From contig NZ_CP060138.2 in the NCBI RefSeq assembly GCF_016743795.2, positions 1,364,001 through 1,428,000 on the forward strand: 64,000 nucleotides of DNA, read 5' to 3'. Shown piece after piece: positions 56,368-64,000 of this stretch. Position 1 is the stretch's first letter, and the number at the start of each line of letters is the position of its first letter. Origin of the DNA: Rickettsia tillamookensis (GTDB lineage: Bacteria; Pseudomonadota; Alphaproteobacteria; Rickettsiales; Rickettsiaceae). Position numbers and translations under genes: made by a program. The notes beneath the pieces are model-generated. The model was not told where the DNA came from. It made no database searches and saw only the letters and a program-made list of their open reading frames with translations.

Positions 56368-58023
56368 TTATTGCCAAAGAGAATTTAATTTGGTTTCATT
56401 ATTTGGAATTTTAATTACTTTTCTATTATCAAATAAAAATAGTTCATCTACTCTTAGCTTTTCCATTTTTCTATTATCTAATATGCTATGCATATCTTCA
56501 AACTTAGAAAACCAATAATATTTTTGTTTATTTGGTTTATGTGCATCAGTAAAATAAAGTATTGATGTTTTTAACGATGAATTAGGTGAAAGAATACCTG
56601 GCGGCAAAGAAATAATTTTTTGTAATCTAGCTTTTGATAGTAAAAATTGAAATACAGTGGCATTATATTTTCTAAATATAAAGCTTTCAGGTACTATTAA
56701 TGCCATCCTACCGCCTTCTTTTAAGTTTTGGAGACAGTGTAAAACGCAAACGGCATTCCCATTACCCTTAGCAATACCATCGTAATAAAGAGGGGTAATA
56801 TCATTGTTTACACCAATCACTTGAACAAATGGCATATTAGTAACGATTATATCAAACTTTAATTGTTGGTTTGTCTTGGAGCTAATATAATAAGGATTTC
56901 TTAGGCTATCTATTTGCTGGATTTCACTATATCCATCATCGCATTGTAAAACAGTGTTCATCTTTGCGATTCTAGCAGTTTTAGTTAACTCTCGTCCATA
57001 TAACGTATTAAACTTTAATCTTTCTAAATCTTCTTCAGTGTTAATTATATTATTTTCTTTTATATAATTAAAAGCTTCAGTTAAAAAGCCACCTGTACCG
57101 CAAAAAGGATCATAAATAGTTTCTCCAAATTTGGGATCAATTAAGTTAATAATTGTTTTGATTATATTTCTCGGAGTAGAATATTCACCAAAATTATTTT
57201 CAATGAAAATGGTTTTTTCTAAGAATTGATCAAAAACCTCACCTTTTACATCTGTATCTATTGTAGATAAAATAAGAGGGTCAATTGCATCGATAATGTG
57301 GCGGAGAGTAATGGAATTGCTTAGAGAAATAGGCATAAACACATCACCACCGTATTTATTTTTAATTTGTTCTATGACATAACCATTTATGTAACCAATA
57401 ATATCTTCGTTTGATTGTGCTTTGATACTACTCCACCAAGATTTTTCATTATTCTCGCTTAGTAACTTTAGGAATAATATATTAGCAAATTCACCAAATC
57501 TTTCTATTCCAGCTCGGAGACCCTCACTTCTTAAAATATTATTTAGGTTTTTGAATATTGATATTAACTCATTTCGTGAAACTTTAACTTCCTTAGGGAT
57601 TGTCCACGCTTCATTGCTATTTTCATCTAAAAAAGCTAATATCTCTTTTTCACGTAGTAATTCCCTTACTTCATCACCGTTTAATATAAGCTCTTTATTA
57701 TTTGAGACAAAACGAGCTTCGCAGTAAGCTCCGTTCATTGCAAACACTATAGGTACATCAAGCAATTTTGCATATTCTGTTGCTTGTTCTAAAGCTTGCC
57801 TTAAATCCACTCCTGTTTTTTTTGCTTCTATTATTGCAATAGGTTTATCAGTATTACTTTCATATAAGATATAATCCGGTCTTTTTCCGCTTAATTTTGT
57901 CTGTTCTGTTTTTGATTTTGGTTTTTGGAAATAAACATTCTTTTTAGTATCATTATCTATGTGCCAACCTTTATTTACAAGGTTATTGCTGATAATCCAT
58001 TCGGTTTGCTGTTCTGCTAACAT
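56368..58023 (-). CDS. Orphan nuclease-methyltransferase fusion, type I/IIG restriction-like
   Basis: The 551-residue protein joins two parts. Residues about 1-135 are a PD-(D/E)xK nuclease like the start of type I HsdR: Glu8, Asp50 (GKRPDYILYE) and Glu66-x-Lys68 (IIEAKK). Residues about 150-545 are an HsdM-like N6-adenine methyltransferase: GEYSTPRNIIKTI, motif I DPFCGTGGF (305-313), and motif IV NMPF (396-399), where NPPF/NPPY is usual. No target-recognition domain follows; the protein ends at NSLWQ, just before dapE. No HsdS or separate HsdR gene is nearby. It may be a degraded or specialised restriction-like protein. Confidence 0.8.
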   Translation of the reverse strand: MLAEQQTEWIISNNLVNKGWHIDNDTKKNVYFQKPKSKTEQTKLSGKRPDYILYESNTDKPIAIIEAKKTGVDLRQALEQATEYAKLLDVPIVFAMNGAYCEARFVSNNKELILNGDEVRELLREKEILAFLDENSNEAWTIPKEVKVSRNELISIFKNLNNILRSEGLRAGIERFGEFANILFLKLLSENNEKSWWSSIKAQSNEDIIGYINGYVIEQIKNKYGGDVFMPISLSNSITLRHIIDAIDPLILSTIDTDVKGEVFDQFLEKTIFIENNFGEYSTPRNIIKTIINLIDPKFGETIYDPFCGTGGFLTEAFNYIKENNIINTEEDLERLKFNTLYGRELTKTARIAKMNTVLQCDDGYSEIQQIDSLRNPYYISSKTNQQLKFDIIVTNMPFVQVIGVNNDITPLYYDGIAKGNGNAVCVLHCLQNLKEGGRMALIVPESFIFRKYNATVFQFLLSKARLQKIISLPPGILSPNSSLKTSILYFTDAHKPNKQKYYWFSKFEDMHSILDNRKMEKLRVDELFLFDNRKVIKIPNNETKLNSLWQ

Positions 58024-58044
58024 AAGAATTGCTTAGATATTTTT

Positions 58045-59103
58045 ATTTTGTAATTATATCTTCTTGCACTTAATTATACAAGCTTATAAAAGTATAAAAA
58101 CAACTTTTATAGAGTTGGTTAATGACGGTCTCATGACCTTCTTCTTTTTATTAATAGGTTTAGAGATGAAATTTCACCTAGTAGAAGGTGAATATAAAAA
58201 TAAAAAAAACTAATATTACCTGCGGCGGCAGCCCTTGGAGGTGTGGTAGTTCCTGCCCTAATGTATATGTTTTTTAATTATGATAAACCGGGATTAATAA
58301 AAGGATGGGCTATTCCTATAGCAACTGATACTGCTTTTGTCCTTGGTATTTTATCCTTTTTCAGCCGACATATATCTTTAGAATTACGAGCTTTTATTAT
58401 AGGTTTCTCATTAATTGACGATGCTTTTGCGTTAATTATACTAGCCTTGTTTTATACTAAAACAATCAATACTCCGGCATTATTAATTTCCTCTGTAATT
58501 ATATTCATCTTGTTTATATTGAATTATCGACAAGTTAAACAATTATTTTATTATATAATTGTAGGTTTATTATTATGGATTAGTATGGTGGAGTCAGGTA
58601 TTCACGGTACTTTATGCGGAGCTATTATAGCACTTTTTATACCTGTTAATATAAAAGGAGAATTTAACACTTCTTTTAAAAAACTTGAAAATTTAACTCG
58701 TCCTTTTGTAAATTACTTTATTTTACCGCTTTTTGTATTTATGAATTCCGGTATCCTTTTAGAATATTTTGTATTTAAAGGCACCTGTTCCAACTCAATA
58801 CTTGCTTTAATTTATGGGATAATATTTGGTTTATTTGTAGGTAAGCAATTAGGTATTATGCTATTTTCATATCCATTTGTAAAATTTAAACTCTGTAATT
58901 TACCAAGTGATACCTCATGGTTAAAATTTTATTCTATATCTATACTTGGAGGAATCGGATTTACCCTAAGTTTATTTATAGGTAGTATTACGTTTGAGAG
59001 TAGTTGTCCTTCAAACTCTATGAGAGCTGCAGTAATAATAGGCTCTTTAATTTCTGCATTATTTGGCGTAGCCGTTCTAAAATATTGTACTAGCAAAGAG
59101 TAA
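58045..59103 (+). pseudogene. nhaA: Na+/H+ antiporter NhaA, frameshifted and N-terminally truncated
   Basis: Sequence up to 58210 reads FIELVNDGLMTFFFLLIGLE-MKFHLVEGEYKNKKN, then a stop (TAA at 58211). The family sequence LILPAAAALGGVVVPALMY... continues in the -1 frame to 59103. Adding one A to the run of eight at 58202-58209 joins them (KNKKK-LILPA). About 30 N-terminal residues, including most of helix 1, are also missing, upstream of which lies a stop at 58032. The remaining 286-residue frame from 58243 (with DTAFVLGIL and IDDAFALIIL) is intact but lacks the start. Probably inactive. Confidence 0.82.
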
Positions 59104-59144
59104 AGAACCTAAGAAGCTCTACCTTGAGTAACAGACCCATTTTG

Positions 59145-59311
59145 TGATGGGCGTGAGGAGGGAAATCTATAACTAATAGGCAAGCCAACGAACAACAAAG
59201 ACATTGTTGCGTGGACCGATAAAACCCATAGGGTCCATAAAAACAATAAAAAATACTAATAATTTTAGTATTTTTAACTGGACCCCGTGGTCAAGCGAAC
59301 TAGGTGACAGT
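59145..59311. repeat. Decayed D and B repeats
   Basis: 59145-59205 is the right part of a family D element (ggcgtgaggagg...gccaacgaacaacaaag). 59206-59311 is a worn B element (attgttgcgtggaccgataa to actggaccccgtggtcaagc). They fill the nhaA-ydcF gap. Confidence 0.65.
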
Positions 59312-59334
59312 ACAGAACCCGTGAACGCTCACGA

Positions 59335-59859
59335 TCAGTTTACTATACTCATTAAATAACGATGATAGGATTTTAATAACACATCATATTTTTGTTTGGA
59401 AAAAACAGGATATGGTACTATATAGATATTATTAGAAGAAGGAATCGCTTTTTCAAGATCATTCATTGTAAAAGGCATATTATAATTATGCTCTACTAAC
59501 ATTATTGAAGTAAGATTGTAAGTTACAATAAAATCAACCGCTTTCTTAATATTATCTTCTTCAGACATTATTTTATTCGGAGCAAGTATTACCTGCTGTT
59601 CTATAACATTACGTTCCTTTAACAAATTTTTTAATTGCTCTGTAGATTCTATACCGGTAATAAATAATATAGGTGCATAGCCTGCTTTAAGCAAAGCAAT
59701 ACCGGTTTCAATTTTATGTCCTCCTCCTGCAAATACTATTATTGCATTAGTGGTATTACTATTGAGCTTATAAGAATTTATTAAATATAAATAATAACCA
59801 AAACCACCGACCCAAAGAGCAAAAATTGCTAAAATTGTGAGTAAAAATTTTCTGATCAT
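59335..59859 (-). CDS. YdcF/DUF218-family membrane-anchored protein
   Basis: The 174-residue protein has an N-terminal membrane anchor ([21 protein letters not shown]) and a DUF218/YdcF-like Rossmann domain: [28 protein letters not shown], and [13 protein letters not shown]. The related ElyC/SanA proteins act on envelope precursor metabolism. It overlaps lipB by 4 nt and is therefore its operon partner. Confidence 0.8.
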   Translation of the reverse strand: MIRKFLLTILAIFALWVGGFGYYLYLINSYKLNSNTTNAIIVFAGGGHKIETGIALLKAGYAPILFITGIESTEQLKNLLKERNVIEQQVILAPNKIMSEEDNIKKAVDFIVTYNLTSIMLVEHNYNMPFTMNDLEKAIPSSNNIYIVPYPVFSKQKYDVLLKSYHRYLMSIVN

Positions 59860-60485
59860 TTAAATATTTTATTAAATTCAGTTTGAATAATTTTATCAAA
59901 TTCAGACATTTCAATATAAACACCTAATTGATTTAAAGATGTTACTAAAGAATTTTCAAGTCCACAAGGAATAATCCCACTAAACTTACTTAAATCTGTT
60001 GAAATATTTATAGCTATACCATGATATGTAACCCATTTTCTTACTCTAACACCTATTGCAGCAATTTTAGCAAATTCATCTTTTCTTACTTTTACCCAAA
60101 TTCCTACTTTATCTTTAATAATATATGCTTTAATTCCAAAATAATTTAAGCTATTTATAATCCATTCTTCAAGCATTTTTATATATAGCTTTAAATCTTT
60201 GTGTCGATTTGGTGAAGCTAAATTAAGAATTGGATAAATAACACGCTGACCCGGTCCATGAAAAGTAAATTTACCGCCACGTCCTGTGTAAATTACCGGA
60301 ATATCACCGTAATTTAATAATTCTTCTTGTTTATAATTAGTACCGGCTGTGTATACTTCCAAATGTTCAACTAAATAAATAATTTCCGGCTCATTATCAC
60401 TAATTACTTTGTTAACGTAATCTTCCATTAATTTCAAAGTAACCCGATAATCCATAAGATTCGGTATAGTTATAAATTGTAGCAT
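59856..60485 (-). CDS. lipB: Octanoyl-[acyl-carrier-protein]:protein transferase
   Basis: LipB transfers octanoate from ACP to lipoyl domains of pyruvate and 2-oxoglutarate dehydrogenases. The 209-residue protein carries [60 protein letters not shown] (Lys) and SGIIPCGL with the catalytic Cys. Length is normal. It is followed by ydcF in an overlapping operon. Confidence 0.94.
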   Translation of the reverse strand: MLQFITIPNLMDYRVTLKLMEDYVNKVISDNEPEIIYLVEHLEVYTAGTNYKQEELLNYGDIPVIYTGRGGKFTFHGPGQRVIYPILNLASPNRHKDLKLYIKMLEEWIINSLNYFGIKAYIIKDKVGIWVKVRKDEFAKIAAIGVRVRKWVTYHGIAINISTDLSKFSGIIPCGLENSLVTSLNQLGVYIEMSEFDKIIQTEFNKIFK

Positions 60486-60502
60486 ATTATAAATGTGTCA
60501 TA

Positions 60503-61375
60503 TTAATTACTTAACTCAGATTTATATTTCAATATTAATGCATCTAAAATTGCTATGGTTTCAGCATCCAAATCGCCGGAAAAATTACTAGGACGAAAAT
60601 GCATTTGAAACGAAATTATAACATCTTTCATTTTAGAGTCGAGAATTCCGTTAGCCTCAAGTTTATAACCGTATATAATAAATTTTTGTTGAATTGCTTT
60701 AATATCAGTTATGTCGATTTGCGGCAATAGATCGTTAAATACTTGTTCATCATACCAAGCTCCAATATCGTTATCATATAATAGTTTCCAAGGAAATAGC
60801 GGTCCAGGGTCCTGTTTTCTACCTGGGGCAATATCAGAATGCCCAACCACTCTAGTAGGTTTAATATCATATCGAGCAATAATCTGTTTACACAAACTTA
60901 TAACACTATTAATTTGTGCTTCCGAATAAGGCAACCAAATTACAGCGTCATTCACAAAGCTTGATACAGGCGAATTTTTTGAGTTAAGTCTGTGCTCACG
61001 TACTTTTGTACGCTCCGCAGACTTACTCTTAAATTCATCCTGTCTGAAGCTTTGTGAATTTAGCTGCATATTATGATTTTTTGTATTTACTTCAAAAGCA
61101 GGATTTACGATTTCAATACCGATTGATGTATCATTAATACGCTCATGACCTTGCCAATAACTCACTCCGGCATGCCATGCTCTATCATGCTCTTCTACTA
61201 GCTGGAATATATGTTCAGGGTTTTCATCGTTTATTAAATAATGGCTACTTAGCTTTTCACCGGTTAGAAAGTCTAAGGATTGCTTAAAATCACACTGCGT
61301 ATAATGTAGCACTAGGAATTTAATACGTTTATCAAACCCCACAGCCCTATAAGATGTTTTATCGATTACTATCAT
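60503..61375 (-). CDS. ampD: N-acetylmuramoyl-L-alanine amidase (AmpD-like) with repeat-coded insert
   Basis: It cleaves the amide between muramic acid and peptide in wall recycling. Residues about 20-200 are the amidase_2 domain: FLVLHYTQCDFKQS, AWHAGVSYWQGHERIN, SIGIEIVN and VVGHSDIAPGRKQDPGPLFP (zinc His and the catalytic Lys-Asp). Residues about 103-146 (QLNSQSFRQDEFKSKSAERT...FVNDA) are read from repeat E2, inside the domain. The C-terminal 70 residues resemble a peptidoglycan-binding domain (IKAIQQKFIIYGYKLEANGI). No signal peptide, so cytoplasmic AmpD-type. Confidence 0.9.
   Translation of the reverse strand: MIVIDKTSYRAVGFDKRIKFLVLHYTQCDFKQSLDFLTGEKLSSHYLINDENPEHIFQLVEEHDRAWHAGVSYWQGHERINDTSIGIEIVNPAFEVNTKNHNMQLNSQSFRQDEFKSKSAERTKVREHRLNSKNSPVSSFVNDAVIWLPYSEAQINSVISLCKQIIARYDIKPTRVVGHSDIAPGRKQDPGPLFPWKLLYDNDIGAWYDEQVFNDLLPQIDITDIKAIQQKFIIYGYKLEANGILDSKMKDVIISFQMHFRPSNFSGDLDAETIAILDALILKYKSELSN
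60941..61068. repeat. Family E repeat inside ampD (E2)
   Basis: It begins acagcgtcattcacaaagct and ends gaagctttgtgaatttagct, like E1 in tsaC; read in frame. Confidence 0.88.
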
Positions 61376-61467
61376 ATATAAAAATTTTAAAGGATGTTAA
61401 TCTTAGTTAAAAATGACTTTGTTGCATGGCTCTTATGTCATTCCTGGTATAACAAGAAAAATTTCGA

Positions 61468-61542
61468 TGGTGCCGGATATCGGATTTGAACTGATGACCT
61501 ACCGCTTACAAGGCGGTTGCTCTACCACTGAGCTAATCCGGC
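61468..61542 (-). tRNA. tRNA-Thr (anticodon TGT)
   Basis: The 75-nt minus-strand RNA has acceptor GCCGGAT/ATCCGGC, discriminator A, encoded CCA, anticodon stem ACCGC/GCGGT with loop CTTGTAA (TGT), and T arm ATCAG-TTCAAAT-CCGAT. The T stem has one A-C mismatch where the usual pair would be G-C. Confidence 0.93.
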
Positions 61543-61595
61543 ATATTAATATGATTATAGAGAAGAGGTATATAATTTGATAAAGCGTTACTATA

Positions 61596-61690
61596 TCGTC
61601 ATTGCGAGAAGAATTACGTAGTAATTCGACAAAGCAATCTCAGGATGTTTTACGAGATTGCCACGTCGCTTCGCTCCTCGCAATGACGAA
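61596..61690. repeat. Palindromic repeat family A, copy A11
   Basis: Arms ATCGTCATTGCGAG and CTCGCAATGACGA. It lies 13 bp downstream of rpsP. Confidence 0.86.
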
Positions 61691-61703
61691 AATACACTAT
61701 AAA

Positions 61704-62039
61704 CTAAGCTTCTTTAGCTTCCTTTTTACTTGGTCTAGCTTTACGGTTTTTTGCTTTAACTTCCATTTCCTTTTTAACTTTCTCAGGAAGAGTAACACCC
61801 GCTTGCTCAATAAATTTTGCGACTCGTTCAGTTGGTTTAGCACCGGTGCCAAGCCAATATTCTATACGATCTTTTTTTAAAACCACACGCTCACTATTAT
61901 CTGAAGCAAGCATCGGATTATAAGTTCCGACTTTTTCTAAAAAGTCACCGTCACGAGGTGCTGTTGCGTTAGCTACTACTACACGGTAAAAAGGACGCTT
62001 TTTAGCACCGCCTCTAGCTAAACGAATTTTTACTGCCAT
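61704..62039 (-). CDS. rpsP: 30S ribosomal protein S16
   Basis: The 111-residue protein starts [20 protein letters not shown], the S16 family hallmark, with the later [20 protein letters not shown]. The C-terminal 30 residues are lysine-rich. The rpmG start lies 184 bp upstream on the same strand, with the genes 13 bp apart, so both form one unit here. Confidence 0.97.
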   Translation of the reverse strand: MAVKIRLARGGAKKRPFYRVVVANATAPRDGDFLEKVGTYNPMLASDNSERVVLKKDRIEYWLGTGAKPTERVAKFIEQAGVTLPEKVKKEMEVKAKNRKARPSKKEAKEA

Positions 62040-62052
62040 ATATTACTTACAA

Positions 62053-62223
62053 TTATTTTATTTTTTCTTCTTTGAAGATAACGTGCTTTCTTACTTTTGG
62101 ATCATATTTACGAAAAGAAAGCTTCTCGGTTTGGGTTTTTGGATTACGCTTTTTCACTAAAAAAAAACCTGTACCTGCCGTACTTACCAATCTTACCAAA
62201 ACATTTTTATTTTTCTTTGCCAT
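62053..62223 (-). CDS. rpmG: 50S ribosomal protein L33
   Basis: Translated on the minus strand from ATG 62223 this is 56 residues: [20 protein letters not shown], then [20 protein letters not shown] and [16 protein letters not shown]. It is the cysteine-free L33 type with the usual order and length, and lies just upstream of rpsP. Confidence 0.95.
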   Translation of the reverse strand: MAKKNKNVLVRLVSTAGTGFFLVKKRNPKTQTEKLSFRKYDPKVRKHVIFKEEKIK

Positions 62224-62355
62224 TAGCTGACACCTTAAATCAAGATATTATTTTATTATTACTTAAGAAAAGCAGAATAAAACGAAATTGAAAAATAGTC
62301 AAGTAAAATACTATACATGTAGAATAATATATGCTCTATGAAAATGATAAGGTTT

Positions 62356-62482
62356 AGTAACGAAGTTTTATTTGGAAAAGAGCAAGGAGTTTATAAGTCG
62401 AGTAGCGGAGCGTATACTAAATACGTGAGCACCGCAGAACTTATAAGACGACGTAGCCAATTTTCCAAATAAAACGAGTTAC
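62356..62482. repeat. Palindromic repeat family C, copy C7 (variant)
   Basis: Arms gtaacgaagttttatttgga and tccaaataaaacgagttac; the middle matches other C copies (gaagagcaaggag; gacgacgtagccaattttt). The mutL stop codon (62479-62481) lies in its end. Confidence 0.82.
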
Positions 62483-64000
62483 CGCCCAAATAAGCGTTCG
62501 ATATCCTTAAGCTTCAACTCAATATAAGTAGGTCTGCCGTGATTACATTGACCTGAAAACGGCGTATTTTCCATTTGACGCAGTAAGGCATTCATTTCAT
62601 CTGCCGATAATTTTCGTCCCGCTCTAATAGAGTAATGACAGGCATAAGTTTCCGTCACATGCTCTATTAACTCCGTCAAAGCTATATTCTCACCAAAATC
62701 CGATAAATGATCAGCGAGATCCTGAATTAACTTTTGCACGTTTACATATCCAAGGATATTTGGAATTTCAGTCACTATAATAGATTTCTCACCGAATTTT
62801 TCTAGAGTTAAACCAAGTTTATATAATTTTTCTCTATTTTCATATAAACAATCTGCTTTTCTTTCATTTGGCAGTTCTACTATCTCAGGAATAAGCAAAC
62901 GCTGTTTGATTAACTCTTCCGTTTTAAGGTAATCTTTTATTTTTTCATATCCTAAACGTTCATGTGCTGCATGCTGGTCGGTAATTACTATACTATCTTC
63001 GGTTTGCGAAATAATATAAGTAGTATGAAGTTGTGCTTTAGCTGCCCCAAGTTTATATTGTTTACGGGCTTGCTGCTCATGTTCTATACGTCTTTCTACT
63101 TCTTGTTCTATTTTAGCGTGCGGTAATGTATCGATTAGTTTTTGACAAGCAGTATTTGGCGTAGGTTTTAAACTAGAAGGCATTGCCGGTCTATAATCTG
63201 CCGGTTTACTATTCACGCTTACAGCTTTACTTACTGACGGTTGTTTGTTAACTAAAGGATTTTTAAATAACTGAAGAGCATCAGAGGCGATAGTAGTAGA
63301 AGTAACATGGCTTTTATTTGTTAAAGCATTTTTAATTGCTTCTATTAACAAGTTTCGCACATAATTCGGGTCATGAAATCTTACCTCTGCTTTTGCCGGA
63401 TGTACGTTAACATCAACAAGTTGTGGATCGATTTGTAAGAATATAGCACATAGAGGATAACGATCACGAGCTAAATAATCCTGATATGCTACCCTTAAAG
63501 CTACTTGTAGCAACTTATCTTTTACCGGTCTATTATTGATAAATAAAAACTGATCTTCACTTGAAGCTCTGTTATATGTCGGGATACTAGTATAGCCACA
63601 AATAGAGAAATCAGGTGTTTTGAAATCTATATAAGCGGCGTTTTTTATAAAATCATCACCTATTACATCAACTATTCGTTGTTTTAGGTTAGTTTCTGCA
63701 TCTTTATTTTGTCCTTTAAATTTTAACAGATTTTTGTCATCGTGCGTTAAGCTAAAAGAAATTTCAGGATGTGCTAGAGCGATTTTCTTAACCACATCTA
63801 CAGTTGCTGCAAGCTCTGTTTTATCGCTTCTTAGAAATTTTAAACGTGCAGGTGTTGCGAAGAATAAATCTCGTATCTCTATTTTAGTACCTTCATTATG
63901 AACAGAAATAGTAACTTGTTTTTCATTGCCACCGATTAACTTAATCTGAAATGCTTTGTCAGCCCCTTGTTTCTTAGAAGTAATTAGCATTTTGCTAATG
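62479..64000 (-). CDS. mutL: DNA mismatch repair protein MutL (5' end beyond window)
   Basis: MutL couples mismatch recognition to repair. The 507 visible residues run to the true C-terminus (GRLFGR), and the frame stays open through the right edge (...AISKMLITSKKQGADKAFQI), so the first 90-100 residues with ATP motifs I-II are outside. Seen are GTKIEIRDLFFATPARLKFL (motif), VDVNVHPAKAEVRF, and the C-terminal nuclease-type site DQHAAHERLGYE plus GQCNHGRPTYIEL. Confidence 0.96.
   Translation of the reverse strand, partial: ISKMLITSKKQGADKAFQIKLIGGNEKQVTISVHNEGTKIEIRDLFFATPARLKFLRSDKTELAATVDVVKKIALAHPEISFSLTHDDKNLLKFKGQNKDAETNLKQRIVDVIGDDFIKNAAYIDFKTPDFSICGYTSIPTYNRASSEDQFLFINNRPVKDKLLQVALRVAYQDYLARDRYPLCAIFLQIDPQLVDVNVHPAKAEVRFHDPNYVRNLLIEAIKNALTNKSHVTSTTIASDALQLFKNPLVNKQPSVSKAVSVNSKPADYRPAMPSSLKPTPNTACQKLIDTLPHAKIEQEVERRIEHEQQARKQYKLGAAKAQLHTTYIISQTEDSIVITDQHAAHERLGYEKIKDYLKTEELIKQRLLIPEIVELPNERKADCLYENREKLYKLGLTLEKFGEKSIIVTEIPNILGYVNVQKLIQDLADHLSDFGENIALTELIEHVTETYACHYSIRAGRKLSADEMNALLRQMENTPFSGQCNHGRPTYIELKLKDIERLFGR

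Noticed and set aside
61602-61880. 92-residue plus-strand frame at 61602
   Set aside because: It is antisense to rpsP and repeat A11.
2881-62482. CRISPR array
   Set aside because: The repeats are dispersed, palindromic and each alone; no regular repeat-spacer series and no cas genes are present.

Overview
The window is chromosomal DNA from an obligate intracellular alphaproteobacterium of the genus Rickettsia. The evidence is a very AT-rich sequence, a citrate synthase (gltA) and a retropepsin-like protease (APRc type) with Rickettsia-type sequences, a fused PrmC-TrmB methyltransferase, 5-aminolevulinate synthase for haem, and dozens of short palindromic repeats that intrude into reading frames, as Rickettsia palindromic elements (RPEs) do. 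Four toxin-antitoxin modules and several freshly broken transporter genes fit a spotted-fever or transitional group species. I could not settle the species.

Layout. 1-3 kb: uvrA (3' end outside the window) diverging from ssb. 3-8 kb: an alpha/beta-hydrolase lipoprotein, a frameshifted ProP-type transporter, a leucine-rich-repeat protein that may be an effector, a dead phage-lysozyme fragment and tRNA-Arg. 8-16 kb: yggU, htpG, hemA, tig, obgE and gltA. 16-26 kb: toxin-antitoxin pair 1 (HigBA-like), uracil-DNA glycosylase, rluD, pair 2 (RHH-MazF), prmC-trmB, tsaC, glyS/glyQ and pair 3 (Phd-VapC). 26-32 kb: queH, a second broken MFS transporter, and a three-gene cluster whose first two products look like PilM/GspL- and PilO/GspM-type inner-membrane proteins. 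32-43 kb: alaS, a large TPR protein, truA, rpoD, dnaG, a dolichol-kinase-like membrane protein and greA. 43-50 kb: split pntA, lolA, the SRP RNA, dnaX, ybaB, APRc and a beta-lactamase-fold serine hydrolase. 50-58 kb: pair 4 (RelBE), a GlnQ-type ATPase, a PhnP-like hydrolase, a PAP2 phosphatase, lptF, holC, tRNA-Leu, dapE and an orphan nuclease-methyltransferase fusion. 58-64 kb: a broken nhaA, a YdcF-like protein, lipB, ampD, tRNA-Thr, rpsP, rpmG and mutL (5' end outside the window).

Most genes are housekeeping: replication and repair (uvrA, ssb, ung, dnaG, dnaX, holC, mutL), transcription (rpoD, greA), translation and tRNA modification, folding, envelope building (lolA, lptF, dapE, ampD) and the citrate/haem/lipoate metabolism retained by Rickettsia. 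The loose genome layout leaves few long operons. Clear short ones are glyQ-glyS, lipB-ydcF, pntA1-pntA2, dnaX-ybaB, rpmG-rpsP and the toxin-antitoxin pairs.

The most notable layer is the repeats. I sort them by eye into families A-G plus a terminal arm H; these letters are mine, not published family numbers. They supply internal peptides to four enzymes (Ung, PrmC, TsaC, AmpD), possible start extensions to two (HemA, ObgE), and the last residues or stop codon of at least three (PAP2, PntA1, LptF). All six family C copies outside ung sit at the stop codon of the upstream gene with the same end facing it. One palindromic element has inserted into another with a 9-bp target duplication, and a 167-bp MITE-like element is present twice. 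Three transporter genes (two MFS, one nhaA) carry single simple frameshifts, so gene loss is under way.
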